From the IMG/VR virus record IMGVR_UViG_3300037796_000167, positions 1-36,404 of that record: a DNA stretch of 36,404 bases. The stretch is one strand, 5' to 3'. This document shows, piece by piece, positions 1 through 7,222 of the stretch; the stretch's first letter is position 1; each line of letters opens with the position of its first letter. Origin of the DNA: a virus. Under the pieces are notes generated by a model, which made no database searches, was not told the origin of the DNA, and saw only the letters and a program-made list of their open reading frames with translations. The position numbers and the translations under genes are program-made.

Positions 1-23
1 TATAAGGGGTACATTTAAAGAAT

Positions 24-296
24 ATGAAAGTCGTACGTAGAAAAAACTTTGAAGTAGGTAAAATTTATAAACCATATAAAGACCAATATCGTAGAAACCC
101 TCAACATTGGCACAACAGTTATTTTATACCTTTGAAAAGTTTAGGCAAAAGTAATTTTTTAGTAGTTGTCGTGAATGAAATAAGTGGCCCAGATGTTGGA
201 GAATCGAAGAACTGGAGTTCTTTTGTAGGGAAGAGCTTATTCCAAACTAAAGATGATTACAAACATGAGACTGTAATAAAGTGGATATTTAGTTAA
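24..296 (+). CDS. Hypothetical protein, 90 aa
   Basis: I do not recognise this small basic protein. It starts at ATG with only a weak purine-rich site (AAAG) upstream and ends two bases before the next gene. It has a Tyr/His/Trp-rich N-terminal half and a Val-rich strand near the middle (FLVVVVNEI), so a small beta-rich fold is likely. No signal peptide, membrane segment or Cys cluster is visible. It is the first of four short tandem genes that precede the iteron region. The 23 bases before it hold no complete gene. Confidence 0.6.
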   Translation: MKVVRRKNFEVGKIYKPYKDQYRRNPQHWHNSYFIPLKSLGKSNFLVVVVNEISGPDVGESKNWSSFVGKSLFQTKDDYKHETVIKWIFS

Positions 297-298
297 TA

Positions 299-544
299 AT
301 GCTAGAGAAAAACAGATTATACATACAAATGGCTGAAAGTTTATCTAAAAGTAGAACAGCTGACTTATTTATAGTCAAAAGTCAGTCTGAATTAGGTAAC
401 TATAAAGTAGATATCATAGCTAATAAATGGGTTAGTGAAGTGCCATTTGAAATGGAAATTTATAATAAAGATTATATCAAAAGAAGTACTTTAGCGATAG
501 AAAAGCCCAAAGAAACATTTGATTTGATATTTTGGAGGAAATAG
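299..544 (+). CDS. Hypothetical protein, 81 aa
   Basis: Unrecognised short protein with mixed charge and no membrane segment. The ATG follows the previous stop by two bases and has no clear SD, so translation is probably coupled to the upstream gene. Its last codons carry the GGAGGA site that serves the next gene, and its TAG stop shares one base with that gene's GTG start. Confidence 0.55.
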   Translation: MLEKNRLYIQMAESLSKSRTADLFIVKSQSELGNYKVDIIANKWVSEVPFEMEIYNKDYIKRSTLAIEKPKETFDLIFWRK

Positions 545-885
545 TGGCATCTATATATGAAAAGAATCAGCTAGAAATAGGAGAATTTTATATTTATGCC
601 CCACCATGGAGATATATGATATTCAAGCCATTAGAGTTAATAGACAGAACCTCTAGAATTGAAGGTGAAAATATACATGCTAAGTTAAAATATTTAGAAG
701 ATTATAAAATAGATGTCTTAGTTGATCTAGTTAATAAAAAGCATGTTCGTGGGCAACATCTTAAGCCAAGTACTGGAATTTCAAAATTGAGAGATACTGA
801 TACTATATTAGATAGTGTTAAAATAGAAGACAATTGGGCATTAGTGTTTATTCCGATTTTCGATAAACACAGGAACTGGAAATGA
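544..885 (+). CDS. Hypothetical protein, 113 aa, GTG start
   Basis: Unrecognised protein. I place the start at the GTG at 544, because a strong SD (GGAGGA, 534-539) lies five bases upstream; an in-frame TTG at 532 would place that SD inside the gene. The sequence has an aromatic N-terminal stretch (YAPPWRYMIF) and alternating hydrophobic residues that suggest beta strands. It overlaps the next start by four bases. Confidence 0.55.
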   Translation: MASIYEKNQLEIGEFYIYAPPWRYMIFKPLELIDRTSRIEGENIHAKLKYLEDYKIDVLVDLVNKKHVRGQHLKPSTGISKLRDTDTILDSVKIEDNWALVFIPIFDKHRNWK

Positions 886-1139
886 GAAAAGTAAAGTCTA
901 AGAAACTAGGGCAATGGTTTACTCATAAATTCTCATACGAATTTAAGGGGTCAACTCATATAATGCCTTTAGAGATAATAGAGACTAGCCCAGCATATCA
1001 CAAAGTGGCTATAATTAACTCAAAAGGTAAGACTGAAGAATTGCGAGTAGAAGCTAATTGGCTATATAAAGACTTAAAACCAATCGAATATAGAAGTACA
1101 CTAGACAAAGATTGTATAAAAGGAACATTTGGAGATTAA
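882..1139 (+). CDS. Hypothetical protein, 85 aa
   Basis: Unrecognised small basic protein that starts in an ATGA overlap with the previous stop and has AGGAA upstream. It is the last of four short tandem genes. Its TAA stop is followed at once by the AT-rich repeat element, in the same way that the stop codon of the radical SAM gene at the other end of the window abuts the inverted copy of that element. Confidence 0.55.
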   Translation: MRKVKSKKLGQWFTHKFSYEFKGSTHIMPLEIIETSPAYHKVAIINSKGKTEELRVEANWLYKDLKPIEYRSTLDKDCIKGTFGD

Positions 1140-1147
1140 TAATATTG

Positions 1148-1175
1148 TTTATGTTTAGTTATTTATGTTTAATTA
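1148..1175 (+). repeat. AT-rich 14-bp tandem repeat
   Basis: Two adjacent copies of TTTATGTTTARTTA (1148-1161 and 1162-1175) differ at one base. They lie directly next to the GC-rich iterons. A single copy of the same sequence occurs on the minus strand at about 32803-32819, again beside an iteron-like unit. An AT-rich block beside iterons is the usual arrangement of a replication origin, but that role is inference here. Confidence 0.75.
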
Positions 1176-1177
1176 TA

Positions 1178-1240
1178 GGCGGGAAATTTGCGGGCTCCGG
1201 GCGGGAAATTTGCGGGCTCCGGGCGGGAAATTTGCGGGCC
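1178..1240 (+). repeat. Three GC-rich 22-bp iterons
   Basis: Three head-to-tail copies with a 22-bp period start at 1178, 1200 and 1222. The shared core is GGCGGGAAATTTGCGGGC. The first two copies are identical and the third diverges at its end, running into the SD of the next gene. The block stands out sharply as GC-rich in an AT-rich genome. The stretch 1140-1255 holds no gene. Possible roles are origin iterons, a partition site, or operators for a phage regulator. Confidence 0.9.
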
Positions 1241-1255
1241 CTGGAGAGGTTATAA

Positions 1256-1588
1256 ATGAAAAAAAGTTATTTAGAAATATTCAAAAGAGGATTGATAGAT
1301 AATTTAACCATAAAAGCTGTATTCTCTGACAAAAGCTTGGACAACGCTGCTGTAAAATTAGAAAAGGGTGACTTGAATAAGATCGTAAAAGATATACTGC
1401 CAGAATATGTATATAATGAAACTAAAATGTTAATACTTAACGTTGAAGAAAATAATTTCATTATAAAGTTTCAAAAACTAGTCGCGACTGGTAACGATCC
1501 AAACATTAGTGGTTTCATGACAGAAATCTTTAGAATTATTATAGACTTAGAAACTATGACTGTAAAACTGCAGAGAGTAGGAAGATAA
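1256..1588 (+). CDS. Hypothetical protein, 110 aa
   Basis: Unrecognised. It is the first gene after the iteron block and has a good SD (GGAGAGG, 1243-1249). Part of that SD can pair with the end of iteron 2 in the RNA, so the gene may be structurally regulated. The protein has a basic N-terminus and a beta-rich C-terminal half that ends IDLETMTVKLQRVGR. It leads the virion morphogenesis cluster, which makes a structural or assembly role possible but unproven. Confidence 0.6.
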   Translation: MKKSYLEIFKRGLIDNLTIKAVFSDKSLDNAAVKLEKGDLNKIVKDILPEYVYNETKMLILNVEENNFIIKFQKLVATGNDPNISGFMTEIFRIIIDLETMTVKLQRVGR

Positions 1589-1589
1589 C

Positions 1590-1844
1590 ATGAAATTAGA
1601 AGAAGTATTAGATACTAAAATGGGTAACGAAATAGAAATACCTTCAGAAGAACCCAAGAAGAAATTTGACAAATTAGTAGATGCTATTAAAGAGGACGAT
1701 AGTCTAAAAATGACTTATATTATTAATCAATTTCCTAGAATCAAAATCGCCAGCGTATTAGACAAATTGAAGAGACAAAAGTACAAAAAATATCCTGGAA
1801 TTGATACAGCTATAAGTAAGCTTAAGTGGCGTAGAAGTCATTAA
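1590..1844 (+). CDS. Hypothetical protein, 84 aa
   Basis: Unrecognised small helical, highly charged protein: the first third is acidic and the C-terminus is very basic (KLKWRRSH). It begins one base after the previous stop. It lies just upstream of probable neck genes, so it may be a small assembly factor. Confidence 0.55.
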   Translation: MKLEEVLDTKMGNEIEIPSEEPKKKFDKLVDAIKEDDSLKMTYIINQFPRIKIASVLDKLKRQKYKKYPGIDTAISKLKWRRSH

Positions 1845-1873
1845 TATACTCAAGATAAAATAAAGAGGAAAAT

Positions 1874-2386
1874 ATGTCTAGTCCTTTCGAATTATATGAT
1901 GAATATGACAAAGTTGAAATGGATCTCTTCAATAAAATAGATAAAGAAAAAATTCATATTGAGGGTGCACCTTTTACTATATGGCTCTTCAATTTAGAAG
2001 AGACAAAGAAAACAAACGATTCTATTCCTGATGATGGATTAGATCTAAACGAATTATATGGAGAAGCACTTCCAGAAAATATGGTTTATGATGGGCCAGT
2101 TGGGCCATTAAAAGGAAGTTATTTAGAACCCACATGGACTCAAGACTTAATGGCTTTCGGTATTACTGAACCAGAAGAAATAAACATTAAATTTAATAAA
2201 GAAGAAGTCGTCGAGCTTTTTGGAAGAGGTTTTGTCATAGGTGATGTTTTAAAAACATTTCATCAAAAATTTTACATTGTAGAAGATGCTTATGTCAGTG
2301 AAGAGACGGCACTGTGGGAATTTATACATATTAACGTGATAGCTAGAAAAGTAGATGAGACACAATTAGATTTAGAAGGTATATAA
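1874..2386 (+). CDS. Probable neck / head-tail connector protein (gp14-like)
   Basis: The 170-aa product carries features I associate with T4-like neck or head-closure proteins: an acidic N-terminal half containing a DLNELYGE motif, a hydrophobic segment around TQDLMAFGITEP, and a C-terminal GDVLKTFHQKFYIVEDAY to W/I/V pattern. These proteins join the portal end of the head to the tail. Position supports this, because the gene lies before a gp15-like tail completion gene and the sheath, matching T4 gene order 13-14-15-18-19. The SD AGAGGA lies directly upstream. The family assignment is tentative; it could be an unrelated connector. Confidence 0.45.
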   Translation: MSSPFELYDEYDKVEMDLFNKIDKEKIHIEGAPFTIWLFNLEETKKTNDSIPDDGLDLNELYGEALPENMVYDGPVGPLKGSYLEPTWTQDLMAFGITEPEEINIKFNKEEVVELFGRGFVIGDVLKTFHQKFYIVEDAYVSEETALWEFIHINVIARKVDETQLDLEGI

Positions 2387-2388
2387 TT

Positions 2389-2790
2389 ATGACAATAACT
2401 ATAGGAGAAGGCTCTGATATAAAGAAGACTAAAAAGAAAATAAAAAAGTTCTTCAATAGTCAAGATGATAGAATGAAAGAATTTTTGTTTGTGAAAAGCA
2501 CTGCTGGTAGAGGTGATAACCAAACACCCACTAGTTTTAAGAAAGAAGCTGGACTGTTTACATCAGCTGTAATAGAATCAGCAGTTAAAAAGAGTGGAGA
2601 AAATCGAGTCAAAATAGATTATAATCCCAGTCGGGGGAAAGAATATATTGACGTGAAAACGCGAATGAGTGAAAACCAAGTAAAAGAGTATAAAGATGAC
2701 CCAGTTGGTCGTATAGTAAAAGAAATGGCTAATATAGACCCTCACAGAGCTTCTGAGATATTTAAAAATGCTATAGGAGAGCTCGAATAG
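2389..2790 (+). CDS. Hypothetical protein in neck/tail cluster, 133 aa
   Basis: I do not recognise this protein. It has a very basic N-terminal helix (KKTKKKIKKF), a polar middle and an amphipathic C-terminal segment. It follows the probable neck gene by two bases and precedes the gp15-like gene by two, so a role in head-tail joining or tail completion is the reasonable guess from context alone. Confidence 0.55.
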   Translation: MTITIGEGSDIKKTKKKIKKFFNSQDDRMKEFLFVKSTAGRGDNQTPTSFKKEAGLFTSAVIESAVKKSGENRVKIDYNPSRGKEYIDVKTRMSENQVKEYKDDPVGRIVKEMANIDPHRASEIFKNAIGELE

Positions 2791-2792
2791 TT

Positions 2793-3503
2793 ATGCTTAA
2801 TGAATATCCTATTTTCGCAGAATATCATTTTTTTATGAAATGTTGGCTTAAGAGATTAATGGAGCTACCACGTATAAATAAATTAGATAAAAAGATACCG
2901 GTAGTTTATAGTACACCAAGAAGAGCTTTTGCTTTAGGTTCATCTAGTGAACAACTTGGTGATGCAGGTGGAGAACCTTATTATGCTCCACCTAATCAAG
3001 GTAATAACTGGTTACCGATATTAACTTTTCATTATACAAATGCTACTCCACAGACTGGAAAAATTATCCCTTACGAACATGTTTTGAAGTCAAAAGTGAA
3101 AGATAATAATAATAATGTAGTTGGTGAAAGACGAGGTAAACCATTTCTTGTCTACGAAATAAACTATACAGCTACATTATATACTGGTCTTATGCAAGAC
3201 ATGGACATATTAGTTTATAGGTTCATGACGGAATTTAGGCCACAACATCATTTATGGATAGGTCAGCCAGGCACTGAAGGAGATGGAACTAAGGGAGTCT
3301 GGGCACATATGATCTTAGATGGTGTTACAGATGCTACCGAATACGAACCGGGAGATATTGGTGAAAGAGTAGTAAGGAAAGATTTTTCTTGGACAGTGAC
3401 TGAAGCTTATGTACCAACGGTAGCAGCACAAATTGATGACAATATCATCGAAGAAGTATATGCTGATATCAATGAATTTCCTGGCGGAGGTAGAATGATA
3501 TAA
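2793..3503 (+). CDS. Tail completion / sheath-stabilising protein (gp15-like)
   Basis: The 236-aa protein resembles T4 gp15, the terminator that caps the tube and sheath and binds the neck. Visible signatures are an N-terminal helix followed by an IPVVYSTPRRAF strand (T4 has PITYAS at the same place), an LPILTFHYTNA segment, then a block reading VYEINYTATLYT with DMDILVYRFMTEFRPQHH. T4 has a matching block that ends in PYFQPHF. It lies directly upstream of sheath and tube as expected. T4 gp15 is about 270 aa, so the length is close. The ATG has GGAG 13 bases upstream. Confidence 0.65.
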   Translation: MLNEYPIFAEYHFFMKCWLKRLMELPRINKLDKKIPVVYSTPRRAFALGSSSEQLGDAGGEPYYAPPNQGNNWLPILTFHYTNATPQTGKIIPYEHVLKSKVKDNNNNVVGERRGKPFLVYEINYTATLYTGLMQDMDILVYRFMTEFRPQHHLWIGQPGTEGDGTKGVWAHMILDGVTDATEYEPGDIGERVVRKDFSWTVTEAYVPTVAAQIDDNIIEEVYADINEFPGGGRMI

Positions 3504-3685
3504 TGTATTTAATTAAGAATAAGACTATAAAAAACATAGTCTTAGCAATAGATGGTCATACTCAGTATTTATATCCTAAAGGAGATAAATATAACAGGGA
3601 CCAAGTAAAAGTGCACTCTTTGAACGGACAGTTGAAGAATGCTAAAAAATTAAAATTTATTCAGATAACAAGGATAGAAAAATAA
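3503..3685 (+). CDS. Hypothetical protein, 60 aa
   Basis: Unrecognised small, very basic beta-rich protein that overlaps the previous stop by one base. A GGAGG at 3486-3490 can serve as its SD. It sits between the tail-completion gene and the sheath; comparable small proteins in that position in other myoviruses are often virion components, but nothing in the sequence proves this. Confidence 0.55.
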   Translation: MYLIKNKTIKNIVLAIDGHTQYLYPKGDKYNRDQVKVHSLNGQLKNAKKLKFIQITRIEK

Positions 3686-3700
3686 AGAGGAGGCTAATAA

Positions 3701-6442
3701 ATGGCTCATAACATTTTAAGTCCGGGTGTATCGGTCCAAATAAAAGATAATACATCTTATGCAGCAGCTGCTGGCGGAACGATGGCAGCTACCGCAGGAT
3801 TCGCAGAAAAAGGACCTATAGGAGAACCGACCTTAATAATATCAAAAGAAAATTATATACAAACATTTGGAGAACCAATAGAAGACAATTATTATATGGG
3901 AATGTTTGCTGACAAATTCTTAGATGTTAGCAACGCATATTTCACGAGAGTAGCAAAAGAAAAGGATTACGAAGCTGTAGTAAGTACAGTAGCTCCAGAT
4001 CTTGACTTCACTTCTAAACCAACTCCAGAATTTTGGATTGAATTAGCTGATTTCCCAGTACCTAATAATGGTATGTTTAGAATCAGCTTTGCTGGTGGAA
4101 GTGAATTAGCTGACTTAGATGCTTTAATCACAGAATTAAATAATGCATTTAGCTCTGTTACACTTCCAGATGGAACAAGCACTTTAGATTCTTACTTAAC
4201 AGCAGAAAAAGATGAAGATGATGAAACATTACTTTCTATAAGAAGTGATTTTCATAAGAACGTAAGAATCACAATTCATGCTTCACAAGACACTACTAAC
4301 AATGCAGTTGGAACAACCGGCACTGGAATTATAGGAATTGAAGATGGGAGCTCTTCAGAGGATGTTGGAGCATATGCATATGCATTCAACAGAATTCCAG
4401 TAAATCCTGTAGAAGCAACTAACGCAAGTATCACATCAAGCTCTGCAATCACTCAAGAACAACTAAATCAAATAAGTGCTTTTAATTTAATCAATTTAAA
4501 AATCGATGGGGATACGACCAATCCTTTTAGAGAATATGAAGATTTAGATATAACACCAGCTGAAGGAACTGCAGCAACTTTTCCTGAAGTACAAGCACCT
4601 AACACTCCAAACTTGAGTGCTGATTTAAGTGTATCAGCAATAACAATAACGATTTCTGGGTTCTATGATTTCGTCTCTGGAGATGGCAGTACTGATATCA
4701 ATACATCATTTACTATCACTTCGACTCTAACTGGTACCCAAACTTCAGCATCTGACATAGTATCTGACTTAAATACACAACTAGCTGGAGTTACGACTAC
4801 TGGAGGGACATTAGACCAATACATACAGTTCGCTGTATATGATACTGACAAAATTACTTTAGTAAATGGAACAGACGGTCTAGCAAACTTTGGCTCTCAA
4901 TGCCAAATAGAAATTTCGGGGACTATCGTTACTGAAATCGGGTATACTGATCCAACTTCTGCAACCGGTGGCGACTCAACTTACTCGGTTTCAGGAGTCG
5001 CAGAAAAGCTAAACTTACTAGTAGTTGAAGCACAAATAACAGCTTCAACAGATTTACTTACTTTTGAAAGTAACACTTTAGGTGGCACTAGCTTTATAGA
5101 AATAAACGAAGCAACTACAGCAGTAGAATCGGCTCTAGCAATACTAAATTTCACCGATGGAGATAGTGACACAGGTGATAACGCTTCAAATGATGGAGTA
5201 GTAAATATAGTATGTAAAGATCCTGGTACGTGGGGAAATAGGATAAAAGTTAGAACTTATACCACAACTAACCCAGTTACTAGCAATACTATTTATAATT
5301 TAGAAGTCTATGAAGACGATGAAAGCGTAGAAGTCTTCAATAATATAAATTGGATAGATTCTAGTAGCGATAATTTCATTGTAAACCTCTTAGAAGACTC
5401 TGACTACATTAGAGTAGATTTTGGAGAAACATTACAATATCCAAATGCTGATACTGCAAGTGCACCAACTTCTAATCCACCTAGTAACTCAGATCCAAGC
5501 ATGCCAGAATATTGGGTTCTTTCTAATGGCAGCGATGGAATACCAACCAACAGCACTGAAATTGATGCACTAGTCACAGAAGCATTAGATGACTATAATG
5601 ACAAAGAACAATATATAATAGATTTAATATTAGCCCCTGGATTTACGGGAACTCCGGTAGTTTCAAAATTAGTAAGTATTGGAGAAGCTAGGAGAGATTT
5701 ACTAGCTCTTGTAGATCCGCCATCGTTCTTAACATGGCAAGAAATAATTCAGTGGCACAATGGAGAATACTCAATGGGAATGGGCACATCAGTTGCTTTA
5801 AACTCATCTTACACAGTAGCCACTTGGGGATGGCAAAAAGACTTTGATCCATACAATGCTAACTACGTTGATTTGCCACCTTCTATATATGAAGCTGTAG
5901 CAATTGCTTCTACAGCTGCTAACTACGAGCTCTGGGAAGCACCAGCTGGACCACTAAGAGGAGTAGTGAATTCTATATCTTCTTATACTAAACCGAACCA
6001 AGAGAAAAGAGAATATCTATACAACGATGTAGATCCAGCTTGTATAAATCCTATAGTTCAGTTCCCTAATAAGGGTACATTGATTTACGGACAGAAAACA
6101 TGCTTACGATTAAATAAAGCAATGAATAGAATTAACGTCGTAAGATTAGTAAACCACATAAGCAGGAATGTACAAAATATAGCAGATGGTTATATTTTTG
6201 AATTAAATAATGCAAGTACATGGGCTGCTGTTTCTAGGAACTTAAATGCTTTCTTAGGAAATATAGCAGAAAGAGGTGGTTTACAAGATTATCAAGTTAT
6301 ATTTGATGCAAGTACTAATACACCTGATAGAATTGATCAAGGCATTATGTACGGTCAAGTATATATTCAACCAGTAAAGGTTGCAGAAAGAATCTTTATA
6401 GATATTACTATCCAAAGAACTGGAGCTTCAGTCAGCGTTTAA
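3701..6442 (+). CDS. 18: Contractile tail sheath protein
   Basis: The 913-aa product is the tail sheath subunit, which polymerises round the tube and contracts at infection. The N-terminus (ILSPGVSVQIKD, then GFAEKGPIGEP) and the C-terminus (GIMYGQVYIQPVKVAERI, ending in an IDITIQRTG strand) are typical of gp18 proteins. The core also resumes at about residue 499 (VVNIVCKDPGTWGNRIKV). It is much longer than T4 gp18 (659 aa). The extra length lies at about residues 110-490 and contains degenerate repeats of a Ser/Thr/Asp-rich module (see findings). A strong SD (AGAGGAGG) precedes the ATG. Two hairpins follow the gene. The family call is secure; the insert function is unknown, perhaps surface decoration of the sheath. 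Confidence 0.95.
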   Translation: MAHNILSPGVSVQIKDNTSYAAAAGGTMAATAGFAEKGPIGEPTLIISKENYIQTFGEPIEDNYYMGMFADKFLDVSNAYFTRVAKEKDYEAVVSTVAPDLDFTSKPTPEFWIELADFPVPNNGMFRISFAGGSELADLDALITELNNAFSSVTLPDGTSTLDSYLTAEKDEDDETLLSIRSDFHKNVRITIHASQDTTNNAVGTTGTGIIGIEDGSSSEDVGAYAYAFNRIPVNPVEATNASITSSSAITQEQLNQISAFNLINLKIDGDTTNPFREYEDLDITPAEGTAATFPEVQAPNTPNLSADLSVSAITITISGFYDFVSGDGSTDINTSFTITSTLTGTQTSASDIVSDLNTQLAGVTTTGGTLDQYIQFAVYDTDKITLVNGTDGLANFGSQCQIEISGTIVTEIGYTDPTSATGGDSTYSVSGVAEKLNLLVVEAQITASTDLLTFESNTLGGTSFIEINEATTAVESALAILNFTDGDSDTGDNASNDGVVNIVCKDPGTWGNRIKVRTYTTTNPVTSNTIYNLEVYEDDESVEVFNNINWIDSSSDNFIVNLLEDSDYIRVDFGETLQYPNADTASAPTSNPPSNSDPSMPEYWVLSNGSDGIPTNSTEIDALVTEALDDYNDKEQYIIDLILAPGFTGTPVVSKLVSIGEARRDLLALVDPPSFLTWQEIIQWHNGEYSMGMGTSVALNSSYTVATWGWQKDFDPYNANYVDLPPSIYEAVAIASTAANYELWEAPAGPLRGVVNSISSYTKPNQEKREYLYNDVDPACINPIVQFPNKGTLIYGQKTCLRLNKAMNRINVVRLVNHISRNVQNIADGYIFELNNASTWAAVSRNLNAFLGNIAERGGLQDYQVIFDASTNTPDRIDQGIMYGQVYIQPVKVAERIFIDITIQRTGASVSV

Positions 6443-6450
6443 TACGCTGA
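6432..6450 (+). other. Hairpin over the sheath stop codon
   Basis: TCAGCG (6432-6437) and CGCTGA (6445-6450) form a perfect 6-bp stem with a 7-base loop that contains the TAA stop. It is followed six bases later by the main terminator. It may protect the 3' end of the sheath mRNA or assist termination. Confidence 0.6.
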
Positions 6451-6455
6451 TTGAG

Positions 6456-6487
6456 CTCTAAAAACAAAAAGTTTTTGGAGTTTTCTC
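6456..6487 (+). terminator. Rho-independent terminator after tail sheath
   Basis: CTCTAAAAAC (6456-6465) pairs with GTTTTTGGAG (6471-6480) over a 5-base A loop, giving a 10-bp stem with one G-U pair, followed by TTTTCTC. This is a classic intrinsic terminator layout. It separates sheath from tube transcription, and a late promoter follows immediately. Confidence 0.8.
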
Positions 6488-6493
6488 TAAAGA

Positions 6494-6501
6494 TATAAAT
6501 A
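6494..6501 (+). promoter_or_regulatory. Late promoter, T4-type TATAAATA
   Basis: An exact TATAAATA lies just after the terminator and 31 bases before the tube ATG. In T4, late genes are read from promoters that consist of little more than this -10 box, recognised by the gp55 sigma factor with gp33 and the sliding clamp. Its place between a terminator and a virion gene makes a chance match unlikely. Other exact matches in the window fall inside genes. Confidence 0.7.
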
Positions 6502-6524
6502 ACAAATGAAATTGGAGGAAACAA

Positions 6525-7163
6525 ATGGCTATAAGTCTTAGTAATGCTGCATCAGGCAAAAAAGAACCGAAAAGAGCCAATAGATGGATATTGAAATTTG
6601 AATCAGTCCCTGTGATTACCAGAGATTCGAATGTAGAAGAACTAAATATGTCAGCTACAGATAGGTCAGAACAGTTAGCTATTGATTTGCAATCCGCTAG
6701 TAGGCCAACATTAAACGTTAATGCTGACTCAAGTATATCGCGATTAAATGAAAAATGGAAGTTCGCTGTTAACCCTACTTGGGAACCAATAACAGTAACT
6801 TTCTATGACTTTGAAGCTGGCGCAGGCTCAGCGACACAAATTTTATGGCGATGGATGCAAACTATCTACGACGTACTTAATGGTACAATGGGATATGCTG
6901 CTACTTATAAAGTTGATGCTTCATTGATACTATTGAACCCAGGTCAAACGGCCGATCTTGGAGGCAATCCAGTACCAGAAACAGGAATCGAAATAGTAGA
7001 AGCTTGGGATTTATTTGGTTGTTTTCCTGGAAATATGTCAACTGGTGACTTAAGTTACGAAAGCACTGATGTATTAACAGTAAGTGTAGAACTTAATTTT
7101 GATTATGCGAACTTACATACTGGTAGCGATAAAGGCACTCGAGGTTGGTACAAACAAAGCTAA
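6525..7163 (+). CDS. 19: Tail tube protein (gp19-like)
   Basis: The 212-aa product is the major tail tube subunit, through which DNA passes. Diagnostic features are the N-terminal NRWILKFESVP strand, the WRWMQTIYD segment, and the C-terminal block AWDLFGCFPGNMSTGDLSY, which closely matches the conserved end of T4-type tube proteins. It is near family length (T4 gp19 is 163 aa; many relatives are around 200). It follows the sheath gene, as in most myoviruses, and has its own SD (TTGGAGGAA) and probable late promoter. A tube should be made in numbers equal to sheath, so the separate promoter may tune dosage. Confidence 0.93.
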   Translation: MAISLSNAASGKKEPKRANRWILKFESVPVITRDSNVEELNMSATDRSEQLAIDLQSASRPTLNVNADSSISRLNEKWKFAVNPTWEPITVTFYDFEAGAGSATQILWRWMQTIYDVLNGTMGYAATYKVDASLILLNPGQTADLGGNPVPETGIEIVEAWDLFGCFPGNMSTGDLSYESTDVLTVSVELNFDYANLHTGSDKGTRGWYKQS

Positions 7164-7197
7164 AAATTCAACTTTACATCGCATATTAGAAATATAA

Positions 7198-7205
7198 TAT
7201 AAATT
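7198..7205 (+). promoter_or_regulatory. Possible second late promoter (TATAAATT)
   Basis: TATAAATT, one base from the TATAAATA consensus, lies in the short non-coding gap between tube and baseplate genes, 25 bases before the ATG at 7223. AT-richness makes chance matches common, so this is weak. Confidence 0.35.
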
Positions 7206-7222
7206 CGTAGAAAGGAGTAAAT

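Noticed and set aside
532-543. TTG start for the gene ending at 885
   Set aside because: The ribosome site GGAGGA would then lie within the first codons; GTG at 544 has correct spacing.
1178-1240. CRISPR array
   Set aside because: The repeats are directly adjacent with a 22-bp period and no spacers; they are iterons.
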